From: Lysobacter sp. Root494
GTDB taxonomy: Bacteria > Pseudomonadota > Gammaproteobacteria > Xanthomonadales > Xanthomonadaceae
Direction of reading: 5' to 3'
DNA: 64,000 nt
Assembly: GCF_001427225.1 (NCBI RefSeq)
Contig: NZ_LMFH01000005.1
Coordinates: 451,045 to 515,044, forward strand
The notes beneath the pieces were generated by a model. The model was not told the DNA's origin. It did no database searches and saw nothing but the letters and a program-made list of their open reading frames with translations. Made by a program: the position numbers and the translations under genes. Each line of letters opens with the position of its first letter. Positions within the stretch are counted from its first letter, which is position 1. Below are positions 17,658-26,847 of this stretch, piece after piece.

Positions 17658-19391
17658 GTGAAACGACTCGCGGGAACTGCTCTGGCGCTGCTGGCGATGT
17701 TCGCCAGCTTCGGCGCGTCCGCGCTCGGTCTCGGGCAGATCGAGGTGAAGTCGAAGATCGGCCAGCCGCTGGTGGCCGAGATTCCCATCGTCACCAGCGA
17801 CCCCAGCGAACTCGAGCAGCTCCAGGCAGGCCTGGCGTCGCCGGAAACCTTCTCCCGCATCGGCCTGCGCCCGCCGATCGGCATCATCGCCGACCTGCAG
17901 TTCACCCAGGCACTCGACGCCCGCGGCAATCCGATCATCCGGGTCACGAGTACGCAGCCGGTCGGCGAGCCGCTGCTGACCTTCCTGGTCGAAGTCGATT
18001 GGGGGCAGGGCCGCCTGGTCCGCGAATACTCCGCACTGGTCGACACGCCGCGCACGGTGTCCGCGCCGCTGCAGCCCGATATCTCGGCGCCGACGGTGGA
18101 AGCACCCGCGATCATCGAGCGCCCGGCCGAGCCTTCCGAAACCGTCGCCGCGGAAACGCAGCCCGAACCCGAGCCGGCGCCCGCGGAAACGCCAACCGGC
18201 GAACCCACGCCGCAGGAAACGCAGGCGATCGCGCCGCAGCAGCAGGCCGCCATCGCGCCCGCGCCGGTGTCGCGACCCGCCCTCGACGGCAGCGATTACG
18301 AAGTGCGCGGCGGCGACACCTTGTCCGCCATTGCCGCGCGCGTGGGCAGTCCGGGCACGCTCGACCAGACCATGATCGCGCTGCTCCGCGCGAATCCCGA
18401 CGCCTTCATCGGCGGCAACATCAACCGCCTCAAGGCCGGCGCCGTGCTGCGCATGCCGGGCGACACCGCGATGACCGAACTGGATGCCCAGCAGGCCAGC
18501 GCGATCGTCCACTCGCAGATCCAGGAGTGGCGCGCTTCGCGCCGTGCCTCGCCTCAGCCGGTGGACGCCGATGTCGCTTCGGCTTCGGCCGCAGCGACGA
18601 ACAACAAGCAGGTTTCGACTTCGAAATCCGCGGGACCGCGCGTCGCCGATGCGCGTCTGGAAATCGTTCCGCCGGGCGCCAGCGATGCGACGAAGGCGGG
18701 CACACAATCCGGCATCAGTGCCGGAGGCGAGGGGGCGATGTTGCAGCAGGAACTCACCACGACCAAGGAAACGCTTGCCGCGCGCGAAGCCGAAACCGAG
18801 GAGCTCAAGGGCCGTGTCGCCGAGCTCGAGAAGCTGCAGCAGCAACAGCAGCAGCTCATCGCGATGAAGGACAGTGAACTCGCCGCCGCGCAACAGCGCC
18901 TGGCCGACACGCAGAAACAGCAGACGCAGGCATCCGTGCTGCCATGGATGCTCGGTGTCGGTGGCGCGCTGTTGATCGGCGCCCTGGTCGCATGGTTCCT
19001 GCGCCGCCGCGATGCGTCCGTTCCGAAGTTCCGTGCGCCGGTGGCATCGGCCGCGCCTTCCATTGCCGATGCCTTCGCCCCCGCGCGTAACGTCGAAGCC
19101 GAGCCGGCACGCAGCGTGGAACCAGAACCGGCGGCGGAGCCGGTGGCTGTCGAACCTGCGCTGGTGCGCGCACCCGAACCACCCGCCAAGTCGGTCCCCG
19201 CATGGCACAACGGCGGGGCGGTGCGGCTCGATCCGGCGACGCAGGCTGCGCACGAGCGCCTGGAACTGGCGCGCGCCTATCTCGATCTCGGTGACCTGGC
19301 CGGTGCCCGCCAGCTGCTCGGCGAAGTCGTGATCAATGGCGACCATGCAGCCCGCCAGCAGGCGTCGCGGATGCTGCGCGAACTCGAATGA
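17658..19391 (+). CDS. fimV: FimV-like pilus assembly/peptidoglycan-binding protein
   Basis: FimV is an inner-membrane hub that binds peptidoglycan and localises type IV pilus and polar proteins. The 577-residue protein has a signal peptide (MKRLAGTALALLAMFASFGASA), and the FimV N-terminal domain (LGQIEVKSKIGQPLVAEIP; SRIGLRPP). A Pro/Glu/Ala-rich linker (about 155-205) precedes a LysM-like module (YEVRGGDTLSAIAARV, 214 onward). A Gln-rich coiled coil spans about 365-420. One membrane helix (about 431-449) and a C-terminal FimV/TPR-like motif (ERLELARAYLDLGDLAGARQ) complete it. It is shorter than Pseudomonas FimV, mainly in the acidic cytoplasmic part. The start codon is GTG. Confidence 0.9.
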   Translation: MKRLAGTALALLAMFASFGASALGLGQIEVKSKIGQPLVAEIPIVTSDPSELEQLQAGLASPETFSRIGLRPPIGIIADLQFTQALDARGNPIIRVTSTQPVGEPLLTFLVEVDWGQGRLVREYSALVDTPRTVSAPLQPDISAPTVEAPAIIERPAEPSETVAAETQPEPEPAPAETPTGEPTPQETQAIAPQQQAAIAPAPVSRPALDGSDYEVRGGDTLSAIAARVGSPGTLDQTMIALLRANPDAFIGGNINRLKAGAVLRMPGDTAMTELDAQQASAIVHSQIQEWRASRRASPQPVDADVASASAAATNNKQVSTSKSAGPRVADARLEIVPPGASDATKAGTQSGISAGGEGAMLQQELTTTKETLAAREAETEELKGRVAELEKLQQQQQQLIAMKDSELAAAQQRLADTQKQQTQASVLPWMLGVGGALLIGALVAWFLRRRDASVPKFRAPVASAAPSIADAFAPARNVEAEPARSVEPEPAAEPVAVEPALVRAPEPPAKSVPAWHNGGAVRLDPATQAAHERLELARAYLDLGDLAGARQLLGEVVINGDHAARQQASRMLRELE

Positions 19392-19468
19392 CAGTCCGGT
19401 GCCGGCCTCTCCGGCACCTCACCGACCCGGCCGGTTGATGCGGAGTCGTACCCATAGAAGCGAATCGC

Positions 19469-20350
19469 GTGTCCGCCTTGCGCGGCACCATGGAGTCCAT
19501 GTCGCACATTCCGCCAGACCCGGATGAGAACTGCGTGCCGCTGATGCAGCGCTACGCGATGGGCATCGAATATGACGGCAGCGAATTCAGCGGCTGGCAG
19601 CGCCTGAGCAAGCACGGGGAAAGCGATCCGGAGGGCTACGTCACCCTGCAATCGGTGATCGAGGAAGCGCTGACGTTCGTCGCTGGGACCCCGATCGAAA
19701 CGATCTGCGCGGGACGCACCGATGCGGGCGTGCACGCCGCCGGACAGGTCATCCATTTCGACAGTCCGGTCCAGCGCGATCCGCGCGGCTGGGTGCTCGG
19801 AACCACGAGCAAGCTTCCGCCGGCGATCGGCGCGCTGTGGTGCGTGCCGGTGAACGGCGGATTCCACGCGCGCTTCTCCGCACGCGCGCGGCGCTATCGC
19901 TATTCGATCCTCAACCGGATGGTGCGGCCTGCACTCAACCGCCAGGTGCTGACATGGGAACGCCGACCCCTCGATGCCGATGCGATGCATCGTGCCGCGC
20001 AGGCATTGCTGGGCGAAAACGACTTCTCCGCCTTCCGCACCGTGCACTGCCAGGCGCCGCATGCGCGTCGCGACCTGCAGGAAATCAGCGTGTGGCGTGA
20101 TGGCGACGTGGTTACGGTGGAAGTGCAGGCGAACGCCTTTCTTCACCACATGGTGCGCAACATTGTCGGAAGCTTGCTGGTGGTCGGACGTGGTGACGCG
20201 CCCGAACGCTGGATCGCCGACCTGCTAGCGGGCCGCGACCGCACCAAGGCCGGGCCCACCGCGCCATCCAATGGCCTGGTGTTCCTCGGGCCGCGTTATC
20301 CGACCGACGTCGTCGAGCAGTTCGGATTGCCTGCCCAGTTGCGCCTGTGA
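19469..20350 (+). CDS. truA: tRNA pseudouridine(38-40) synthase TruA
   Basis: TruA makes pseudouridine at positions 38-40 of the tRNA anticodon arm. With the GTG at 19469 the product has 293 residues; the catalytic Asp85 sits in [28 protein letters not shown] and [14 protein letters not shown] are further family blocks. In-frame ATGs at 19490 and 19499 are alternatives; the GTG has a GAAG 8 bases upstream, whereas 19499 has a GGAG too close, so the start is uncertain by up to 10 codons. The gene is followed closely by trpF, an old linkage in these bacteria. Confidence 0.94.
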   Translation: MSALRGTMESMSHIPPDPDENCVPLMQRYAMGIEYDGSEFSGWQRLSKHGESDPEGYVTLQSVIEEALTFVAGTPIETICAGRTDAGVHAAGQVIHFDSPVQRDPRGWVLGTTSKLPPAIGALWCVPVNGGFHARFSARARRYRYSILNRMVRPALNRQVLTWERRPLDADAMHRAAQALLGENDFSAFRTVHCQAPHARRDLQEISVWRDGDVVTVEVQANAFLHHMVRNIVGSLLVVGRGDAPERWIADLLAGRDRTKAGPTAPSNGLVFLGPRYPTDVVEQFGLPAQLRL

Positions 20351-20401
20351 ACACACGCTTGTGAACACCGCCCTCCGGAAGATCGTTCTAGGATCGGAAC
20401 C

Positions 20402-21052
20402 GTGAAACCAAACTTCTTCCGTACCCGCATCAAGTTCTGTGGCCTGACACGCGCCGGCGACGTACGTCTTGCGAGCGAGTTGGGCGTCGATGCCGTCGGC
20501 TTCGTGTTCGCGCGCCATAGCAAGCGGCGTGTCGAACCCGAGGAAGCCCGCGCGATGCGCACCGCGCTCGCGCCCTTCGTCGATTCGGTGGCGTTGTTCA
20601 TGGACAACACGCAGGACGAGGTCCGCGAGATCGTGCGCCACATGCGCCCGAGCCTGCTGCAGTTCCACGGCAGCGAAGACGATGCGTTCTGCCGCAGCTT
20701 CGGCGTCGCCTACCTCAAGGCGATCCCGATGGGCGGGAATGCGCCGGCTTCGACCATGCCGTTGCGCGCGCGCTATCCGAATGCCGCGGGTTTTCTTTTC
20801 GACAGCCACGAGCCGGGCGAAGACGGCGGTAGCGGAAAGGTGTTCGACTGGTCGCGCATTCCGCAGGATCCAGGGAAGCCGTGGCTGCTCGCGGGCGGCC
20901 TCAACGCGTCGAACGCCTTCGAAGCGACGATCGCAACGCGGCCGTGGGGCGTGGACGTTTCCAGCGGCATCGAGTTGTCACCAGGCATCAAGGACGGCGA
21001 CCTGATGCGCAAGTTCGTGGATGAAGTGCGTCGCGCGGATTGCCACACCTGA
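20402..21052 (+). CDS. trpF: Phosphoribosylanthranilate isomerase
   Basis: TrpF converts N-(5'-phosphoribosyl)anthranilate to its carboxyphenylamino-deoxyribulose phosphate isomer in tryptophan synthesis. The 216-residue (beta/alpha)8 protein has the general-base Cys13 in [10 protein letters not shown], the block [10 protein letters not shown], the phosphate-binding [10 protein letters not shown], and the general acid in VDVSSGIE. The start codon is GTG. It lies 51 bases after truA, likely in one transcript, and is separated from trpBA by a repeat pair and the regulator. Confidence 0.95.
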   Translation: MKPNFFRTRIKFCGLTRAGDVRLASELGVDAVGFVFARHSKRRVEPEEARAMRTALAPFVDSVALFMDNTQDEVREIVRHMRPSLLQFHGSEDDAFCRSFGVAYLKAIPMGGNAPASTMPLRARYPNAAGFLFDSHEPGEDGGSGKVFDWSRIPQDPGKPWLLAGGLNASNAFEATIATRPWGVDVSSGIELSPGIKDGDLMRKFVDEVRRADCHT

Positions 21053-21057
21053 ATTTC

Positions 21058-21139
21058 GTAGCGCCGTGCTCGTCCGGTGCTACTTGGCTCGTGTGTTGGC
21101 CTGTGTCAACAAAAGCGCACCGCGCAAGCGCGGCGCTAC
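21058..21139. repeat. Pair of inverted GTAG-type palindromic repeats (REP/SMAG-like)
   Basis: Two related 25-base units face each other between the convergent trpF and trpI-like genes. The first, 21058-21083, runs from GTAGCGCC to GGTGCTAC and is nearly self-complementary. The second, 21115-21139, read on the minus strand starts GTAGCGCCGCGCTTGCGCGG. They agree at about 21 of 25 positions. Hairpins that begin with GTAG are known as SMAG elements in Stenotrophomonas; assignment to that class is by resemblance. Confidence 0.7.
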
Positions 21140-21143
21140 GGCG

Positions 21144-22031
21144 CTAGAGGGATAGTTCCTCTCGAAGCCATTCCGCCAATGGCGCGATGTTGCGGTTCTC
21201 CCTTCCGCGCGGTGCGCACAGCACCCATCGCGCATCCGTTTCGACGAATCCCCACGGCGCGGCGAGACGGCCCGACGCAAGGTCCTCGGCAACCAGCGGC
21301 TCCGGCGCGATCGCCGCCCCCAGTCCCGCCACCGCGGCTTCGAGCAGGTAGTACAGGTGATCGAAGCCGGTTCCCATCTGCAGGTGGGCGCCATCGACGC
21401 CTGCGCGTCGTGCCCACTCACTCCATGCCTGCGGTCTCGACGCGGTGTGCAGCAATGGCATTGACGACAGGGCTTCGGGCGCGGCTGAGCGCAGACGTTC
21501 AAAAGCTGGATGCCGCGGGCTGATCACGGGCCCGATACGTTCCGGCGCGAGTTCATGCACCTGCCAGCCTGCGGGCCAGGGACCATCGGCGATCAGTAGC
21601 GCCGCATCGAGGCCGGTGAGCTGTGCATCGGGCGTGGATTCGCTGGCGGACAGGTGCAGCTTCAGACCAGGCTGCTCGAGGGCGAGCCGCTCCAGCCGCG
21701 GAATCATCCAGCGCGCCAGCACGCTGCCGGGGCAGCCGAGCACCAGCGGAGCGTGATCCTGGCGCCGCCGCAGTTCTGCCCAACGGGTACGCAGCGGGTC
21801 GAAGGCGGCTTCCGTGGCTTCCTGCAGTTGCCGACCCGCCGGCGTCAGCGCGAGGCCGCGGCCCTGACGGACGAAGAGGGCCGTACCCAATGCGTCCTCG
21901 AGAACCCGCAACTGGCGGCTTACCGCGCCGTGGGTGACATGCAGTTCCCCGGCCGCGCGGCTGACGCTGTCCAGCCGGGCGACGGCTTCAAAGGCGCGCA
22001 GGGCGTTCAATGGGGGCAGGTCGCGACTCAT
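21144..22031 (-). CDS. LysR-family regulator, TrpI-like
   Basis: This 295-residue regulator has the N-terminal winged-helix DNA-binding domain of LysR proteins ([40 protein letters not shown], residues about 6-45) and a periplasmic-binding-like effector domain. [11 protein letters not shown] and [10 protein letters not shown] are typical of the GcvA/TrpI subgroup. It is transcribed away from trpB with a 73-base shared gap, the same arrangement as trpI-trpBA in Pseudomonas, where TrpI activates trpBA in response to indoleglycerol phosphate. The regulatory role is therefore a strong inference from position; no direct effector residues were checked. Confidence 0.85.
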   Translation of the reverse strand: MSRDLPPLNALRAFEAVARLDSVSRAAGELHVTHGAVSRQLRVLEDALGTALFVRQGRGLALTPAGRQLQEATEAAFDPLRTRWAELRRRQDHAPLVLGCPGSVLARWMIPRLERLALEQPGLKLHLSASESTPDAQLTGLDAALLIADGPWPAGWQVHELAPERIGPVISPRHPAFERLRSAAPEALSSMPLLHTASRPQAWSEWARRAGVDGAHLQMGTGFDHLYYLLEAAVAGLGAAIAPEPLVAEDLASGRLAAPWGFVETDARWVLCAPRGRENRNIAPLAEWLREELSL

Positions 22032-22071
22032 ATGTGAGATTTGCTGACAGATGCGACCAATTTAATGCGTT

Positions 22072-22087
22072 CTGCGTTCGAAAACAG
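22072..22087 (+). promoter_or_regulatory. Candidate TrpI-like operator between the regulator and trpB
   Basis: CTG-CG-TTCGAA-AA-CAG is an interrupted palindrome centred on TTCGAA, 18 bases before the trpB ATG. A T-N11-A pattern typical of LysR boxes can be drawn over it (T22071 to A22083). It is the clearest dyad in the short divergent gap, but a functional site is not proven. Confidence 0.35.
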
Positions 22088-22104
22088 CGCGTTAAAGTAA
22101 AGCC

Positions 22105-23319
22105 ATGAACGCCCGCATCGAAGATTTCCATGCCTACCCGGATTCGTCCGGTCATTTCGGCCGCTTCGGGGGCCGGTTCGTTGCCGAGACCCTGATCGGT
22201 CCACTGGAGCAGCTCGCCAGGGCCTATGACGAAGCGCGGGTCGATCCGGCCTTCATCGCCGCCTTCGAAGCCGACCTCGCCCACTACGTCGGCCGCCCCA
22301 GTCCGATCTACTTCGCCGAGCGCCTGAGCCGCGAGGCCGGCGGCGCGCGGATCCTGCTCAAGCGCGAGGACCTGAACCACACCGGCGCGCACAAGATCAA
22401 CAACACCATCGGCCAGGCGCTGCTGGCCAGCCGCATGGGCAAGACGCGGATCATCGCGGAGACCGGAGCGGGGCAGCACGGCGTGGCGTCGGCGACGGTG
22501 GCCGCACGGCTCGGGCTGGAATGCGTGGTTTACATGGGCGCAACCGATATCGAGCGCCAGAAGATCAACGTCTACCGGATGAAGCTGCTTGGTGCGACCG
22601 TCGTGCCCGTGACCAGCGGCTCGTCCACGCTCAAGGACGCGCTCAACGAAGCGATGCGCGACTGGGTGACGAACGTGCAGGACACGTTCTACATCATCGG
22701 CACCGTGGCCGGCCCTGATCCATATCCGCGCATGGTTCGCGACTTCAACGCCGTGGTCGGCCGCGAAGCGCGCGCGCAGATGCTGGCCGAATACGGATGC
22801 CTGCCCGATGCGGTGACTGCGTGCGTCGGTGGCGGCAGCAATGCGATCGGCGTGTTCCATGCGTTCCTCAACGACCGCGACGTGCGCCTGGTGGGTGCCG
22901 AAGCGGCGGGCGAGGGCATTGCGACCGGTCACCATGCTGCGTCGCTGGCGGCCGGGCGGCCGGGCGTTCTGCACGGCAATCGCACCTATGTGCTGTGCGA
23001 TGACGACGGACAGATCATCGAAACGCATTCGGTCTCGGCGGGCCTGGACTATCCGGGCGTGGGTCCCGAGCACGCGTTCCTGAAAGAAACCGGTCGCGCG
23101 GATTATGTCGGCGTCACCGATGACGAAGCACTCGCCGCATTCCACCAACTGGCGCGCACCGAAGGCATCCTCCCGGCGCTCGAATCGAGCCACGCGATCG
23201 CACAGGCGATCAAGCTGGCGCGCGAAATGCCGAAGGACGCGATCGTGCTGTGCAACCTGTCCGGGCGCGGCGACAAGGACGTGCACACGATTGCGGGGCG
23301 GGAAGGTCTAACGCTTTGA
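22105..23319 (+). CDS. trpB: Tryptophan synthase beta subunit
   Basis: TrpB joins indole and serine to form tryptophan, using pyridoxal phosphate, in complex with TrpA. The 404-residue protein has the PLP lysine Lys97 in [14 protein letters not shown], the substrate loop [10 protein letters not shown], the phosphate-binding [12 protein letters not shown], and ESSHAIA near the C terminus. It starts 73 bases from the divergent LysR gene. A 261-base repeat-rich gap separates it from trpA, which is unusual since trpB and trpA normally overlap or abut. Confidence 0.97.
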   Translation: MNARIEDFHAYPDSSGHFGRFGGRFVAETLIGPLEQLARAYDEARVDPAFIAAFEADLAHYVGRPSPIYFAERLSREAGGARILLKREDLNHTGAHKINNTIGQALLASRMGKTRIIAETGAGQHGVASATVAARLGLECVVYMGATDIERQKINVYRMKLLGATVVPVTSGSSTLKDALNEAMRDWVTNVQDTFYIIGTVAGPDPYPRMVRDFNAVVGREARAQMLAEYGCLPDAVTACVGGGSNAIGVFHAFLNDRDVRLVGAEAAGEGIATGHHAASLAAGRPGVLHGNRTYVLCDDDGQIIETHSVSAGLDYPGVGPEHAFLKETGRADYVGVTDDEALAAFHQLARTEGILPALESSHAIAQAIKLAREMPKDAIVLCNLSGRGDKDVHTIAGREGLTL

Positions 23320-23331
23320 ATTTCCCTTCCT

Positions 23332-23549
23332 CCAGCGGCGACCAAGGGAGTGCTGAGCGGAGAGGGTGCCCGAAGGGCGGACGCCCCGAAGGAAGCACTC
23401 TGGGCGTGTGAGGAATGGCGTAGTGATCCAGTGGGAATTCGCGGACAAGTTCGTCAGCTCACGTTCTTTGGCTTCAAACCCAGCACCATTCCTTCGCCGG
23501 CCCTCAGCCCAACCCCTCTCAGCTCTGCACTCCCTTCGGTCGCCGCTGG
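23332..23549. repeat. Long inverted repeat inside the trpB-trpA gap
   Basis: A 22-base arm at 23332-23353 (CCAGCGGCGACC then AAGGGAGTGC) is repeated in reverse complement at 23527-23549 with a single base inserted. Within it, AGTGCT (23349-23354) and AGCACT (23394-23399) form a nested stem, and a GGGTGCCCGAAGGGCG-type hairpin lies between. The whole block is 218 bases and non-coding. It resembles the composite intergenic repeats that are frequent in this family, and would place a strong RNA structure between trpB and trpA. Confidence 0.65.
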
Positions 23550-23580
23550 GAGAGGGGCTTCAAAAGGCCTACAGAAACGC

Positions 23581-24372
23581 ATGAATCGCATCGACATCCG
23601 CTTCGCCCAACTCAAGGCCAATCAGCGCAAGGCGCTGATCCCCTTCATCACCGCGGGCGATCCCTCGCTGGAGGCCACGGTTCCGGTCATGCACGCGCTG
23701 GCCGAAGCGGGCGCCGACGTGATCGAACTCGGCGTCCCGTTTTCCGACCCCATGGCCGACGGCCCGACGATCCAGCGCAGTTCCGAACGCGCGCTGGCCC
23801 GCGGCGCCGGACTGTCCTATGTCTTCGACTGCGTGCGCGCGTTCCGAGAGCGCGACGCCGCGACGCCCGTGGTGCTGATGGGTTATCTCAATCCCGTGGA
23901 AATCCGCGGTGCCGAGCGCTTCGCCCGCGAAGCAGTGGACGCCGGCGTGGACGGAGTGCTGCTGGTCGACCTGCCGCCCGAGGAAGCCGCTGAGTTCCGG
24001 AGCGCCTTCGCGACGCACGGCCTGGCCCTGATCCTGCTCGCGTCGCCAACGACCAGCGACGAGCGCATGGCATTGCTGACCGATCAGGCCGCGGGCTACC
24101 TCTACTACGTCAGTTTCGCCGGCGTGACCGGGGCCGACCGGCTCGACACCACGGCGGCCACCGGTCGCCTGCAGGCGATCCGGGCCCGCAGCCGCCTGCC
24201 CGTGGCCGCCGGATTCGGTATCAAGGACACCGCTTCGGCCGTGGCCATGGCCCGCGAAGCCGATGGCGTCGTGGTTGGCAGCGCCCTGGTTTCGGTCCTG
24301 GCCGATGCGGCCGATCCGGCTGCGAGCGCGCGTGACTTCCTGCTCCCGCTACGGCAGGCCCTGGACGGCTGA
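23581..24372 (+). CDS. trpA: Tryptophan synthase alpha subunit
   Basis: TrpA cleaves indole-3-glycerol phosphate and passes indole to TrpB. The 263-residue barrel begins MNRIDIRFAQLKANQRKALIPF and has the catalytic Glu49 (VIELGVPFSDPMADGPTIQ) and Asp60, then the phosphate-binding VAAGFGIKD and ADGVVVGSALV near the C terminus. The ATG at 23581 matches the family; an open extension to 23350 runs through the repeat and is rejected. The distance from trpB suggests its expression may depend on the repeat structures between them. Confidence 0.97.
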   Translation: MNRIDIRFAQLKANQRKALIPFITAGDPSLEATVPVMHALAEAGADVIELGVPFSDPMADGPTIQRSSERALARGAGLSYVFDCVRAFRERDAATPVVLMGYLNPVEIRGAERFAREAVDAGVDGVLLVDLPPEEAAEFRSAFATHGLALILLASPTTSDERMALLTDQAAGYLYYVSFAGVTGADRLDTTAATGRLQAIRARSRLPVAAGFGIKDTASAVAMAREADGVVVGSALVSVLADAADPAASARDFLLPLRQALDG

Positions 24373-24535
24373 TTCGCACGCGTCCGGCCGGGCTGAAGCC
24401 CATTCCGCGACGCCGACCCGCAAAATCGAAGCCGGTTAAGCCGGTCGCCATGCCCTCCGGTTCGTCCCCTGCGCGCTCGCGGTAAACTGCCCGTTCGCTC
24501 ACGCACCATCCGCACCGCAGGGGAACACGCACCGC

Positions 24536-25426
24536 ATGTCCTGGCTGAAGAAACTCATGCCGTCCGGCATCCGTACCGAAGGTAGTACGGCCAAACGTCG
24601 CAGCGTCCCCGAAGGCCTGTGGGAGAAGTGCGACCGCTGCGGCGTGGTGCTGTACCGCCCGGAGCTCGAGGAGAACCTCGAGGTCTGCCCGAAGTGCAGC
24701 TTCCACATGCCCATCCGCGCCCGCGCGCGGCTGGCGTCACTGTTCGATGCCGACAGCACCAGCGAGATCGGCGCCGGGCTCGGCCCGACCGACGTCCTGA
24801 AGTTCAAGGACCAGAAAAAGTATTCCGACCGCATCAAGGCCGCGCAGAAGTCGACCGGTGAACGCGACGCACTGATCGCGATGCAGGGCCGACTGAAGGG
24901 CCGCGACCTGGTGGCGGCTTCGTTCGATTTCGCGTTCATGGGCGGTTCGATGGGGTCGGTCGTCGGCGAACGCTTCGCCCTCGCGGCCGAACGCGCGCTG
25001 GAACTCGGTTGCCCGTTCGTGTGCTTTTCCGCCAGCGGCGGCGCGCGCATGCAGGAAAGCCTGTTCTCGCTGATGCAGATGGCCAAGACCTCCGCCGCGC
25101 TCGCGCGCATGCGGGCGAGGGGCCTGCCATACATCTCGGTGATGACGCATCCCACCACGGGTGGCGTCTCGGCATCGTTCGCGATGCTCGGCGACATCAA
25201 CATGGCCGAACCCGAAGCGCTGATCGGCTTCGCCGGCCCGCGCGTCATCGAGCAGACCGTGCGCGAGAAACTGCCGGAAGGCTTCCAGCGTTCCGAGTTC
25301 CTCGTCGAACACGGCGCCGTCGACCAGATCTGCGACCGCCGTGAAATGCGCGATCGCCTGGCGCACCTGTTCGCGTTGATGCTGAAGCAGCCGATGCCGC
25401 AGGAAGACAACGAGGTTGCTGCTTGA
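24536..25426 (+). CDS. accD: Acetyl-CoA carboxylase carboxyltransferase subunit beta
   Basis: AccD with AccA transfers CO2 from carboxybiotin to acetyl-CoA, the first step of fatty-acid synthesis. The 296-residue protein has the N-terminal zinc ribbon with Cys32, Cys35, Cys51 and Cys54 ([21 protein letters not shown]), then the crotonase-like core with [12 protein letters not shown] and [12 protein letters not shown]. In E. coli the zinc domain also binds accA/accD mRNA. The gene follows trpA by 163 bases and its stop overlaps the start of glmM. Confidence 0.96.
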   Translation: MSWLKKLMPSGIRTEGSTAKRRSVPEGLWEKCDRCGVVLYRPELEENLEVCPKCSFHMPIRARARLASLFDADSTSEIGAGLGPTDVLKFKDQKKYSDRIKAAQKSTGERDALIAMQGRLKGRDLVAASFDFAFMGGSMGSVVGERFALAAERALELGCPFVCFSASGGARMQESLFSLMQMAKTSAALARMRARGLPYISVMTHPTTGGVSASFAMLGDINMAEPEALIGFAGPRVIEQTVREKLPEGFQRSEFLVEHGAVDQICDRREMRDRLAHLFALMLKQPMPQEDNEVAA

Positions 25427-26784
25427 GCCGCAGGTATTTCGGCACCGACGGCATTCGCGGCCGTGTCGGCGAAGGCGCGATTTCCGCCGATTTCGTGCTG
25501 CGCCTCGGCAACGCCTACGGCCATGCCCTGACCAAGTCCTTCGATGGCCGCCGCGACTGGCGCAAGCCGCAGGTCATCATCGGCAAGGACACGCGCATTT
25601 CGAACTACATGTTCGAAGCCGCGCTGGAAGCCGGCCTCGTCGCCGCGGGCGTCGACGTGCAGCTGATGGGGCCCATGCCGACGCCGGCCGTCGCGCATCT
25701 CACGCATTCGATGCGTGCCGATGGCGGCATCGTGATCTCGGCTTCGCACAATCCGCATTACGACAACGGCATCAAGTTCTTTTCCGCGGAAGGCGAGAAG
25801 CTCGACGACGACACCGAACTCGCCATCGAAGCGGCGCTGGACGAGCCGTTCCGCACGGTTTCGTCCGAACTGCTCGGCAAGGCCGTGCGCACGCGCGACG
25901 CGCTCGGCCGTTACGTCGAGCACTGCAAGAATTCGGTGCCGAAGGGTTTCGACCTCGGCGGCATGCGCATCGCGATGGACTGCGCGAACGGGGCGACCTA
26001 CCAGCTGGGTCCGTTGGTGCTGCGCGAACTCGGCGCGCGCGTCGACGCGATCGGCATCGATCCCAACGGCCTGAACATCAATGACGGCGTCGGGTCGACC
26101 CATCCCGAAACGCTGGCCGCACGTGTTCGCGAAACCGGCGCGGACCTCGGCATCGCCTTCGATGGCGATGGCGATCGCGTGATGTTCGTGGACGGGGACG
26201 GCACGGTGCGCGACGGCGACGACCTGCTGTACGTGCTGGCGCGCGACTGGAAGGAAACCGGCCGTCTTGCCGGCCCGGTCGTCGGCACGCTGATGACCAA
26301 CTACGGCCTGGAACGCGCGCTGGAGCGCGATGGCATCGGTTTCATACGCGCGAAGGTCGGCGACCGTTACGTTCACCAGCAACTGGTCGCCAATGGCGGT
26401 GTGCTTGGCGGCGAAGCTTCCGGCCACATGCTGTGCCTGGACCGCAGTGGTACCGGCGATGGCATCGTCAGCGCGTTGCAGGTGCTCGAAGCGCTGCGCC
26501 GTCGCGGCATTTCGCTGCGCGATGCACTGCAGGGACTGGACCGCGTGCCGCAGAGGACGGTGAACGTGCGTTACGCCGTCGGTGCCGGCAAGCCTGCGGA
26601 AGCGCCGTCGGTGCAGGCTGCACTGGCGAGTGCGCAGGCGGCGGTTGCCGGGCGTGGCCGCGCGTTCCTCAGGCCATCCGGCACGGAACCGGTGGTGCGC
26701 GTGACGGTCGAAGCCGACGACGCAGCACTGGTCGACTCGATCCTGGAGAGCCTCGCCAGCGCCGTGCGTTCGGCGGCCGGTTGA
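25423..26784 (+). CDS. glmM: Phosphoglucosamine mutase
   Basis: GlmM interconverts glucosamine 6-phosphate and glucosamine 1-phosphate on the way to UDP-GlcNAc for peptidoglycan and LPS. The 453-residue enzyme begins [15 protein letters not shown], carries the phosphoserine loop [16 protein letters not shown], the metal-binding DGDGDR and the C-terminal [13 protein letters not shown]. The start codon is TTG at 25423, overlapping the accD TGA by 4 bases, so translation probably depends on accD translation. This couples membrane-lipid and cell-wall precursor supply in one transcript. Confidence 0.96.
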   Translation: MSRRYFGTDGIRGRVGEGAISADFVLRLGNAYGHALTKSFDGRRDWRKPQVIIGKDTRISNYMFEAALEAGLVAAGVDVQLMGPMPTPAVAHLTHSMRADGGIVISASHNPHYDNGIKFFSAEGEKLDDDTELAIEAALDEPFRTVSSELLGKAVRTRDALGRYVEHCKNSVPKGFDLGGMRIAMDCANGATYQLGPLVLRELGARVDAIGIDPNGLNINDGVGSTHPETLAARVRETGADLGIAFDGDGDRVMFVDGDGTVRDGDDLLYVLARDWKETGRLAGPVVGTLMTNYGLERALERDGIGFIRAKVGDRYVHQQLVANGGVLGGEASGHMLCLDRSGTGDGIVSALQVLEALRRRGISLRDALQGLDRVPQRTVNVRYAVGAGKPAEAPSVQAALASAQAAVAGRGRAFLRPSGTEPVVRVTVEADDAALVDSILESLASAVRSAAG

Positions 26785-26847
26785 CCCGGTCAATCCATCG
26801 CTGCCTATCGCAGCACAGTTCTCCTACCGAATTCCTCCAAAGAATCC

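Noticed and set aside
21053-21143. trp leader peptide or attenuator
   Set aside because: No Trp-codon-rich short ORF was seen near trpF, trpB or trpA; the structures are dispersed repeats.
23350-23580. N-terminal extension of trpA into the repeat
   Set aside because: The family start is MNRIDIRFAQ at 23581 and the upstream frame crosses an inverted repeat.
24499-26793. 764-codon minus-strand frame opposite accD and glmM
   Set aside because: Shadow of two certain genes.
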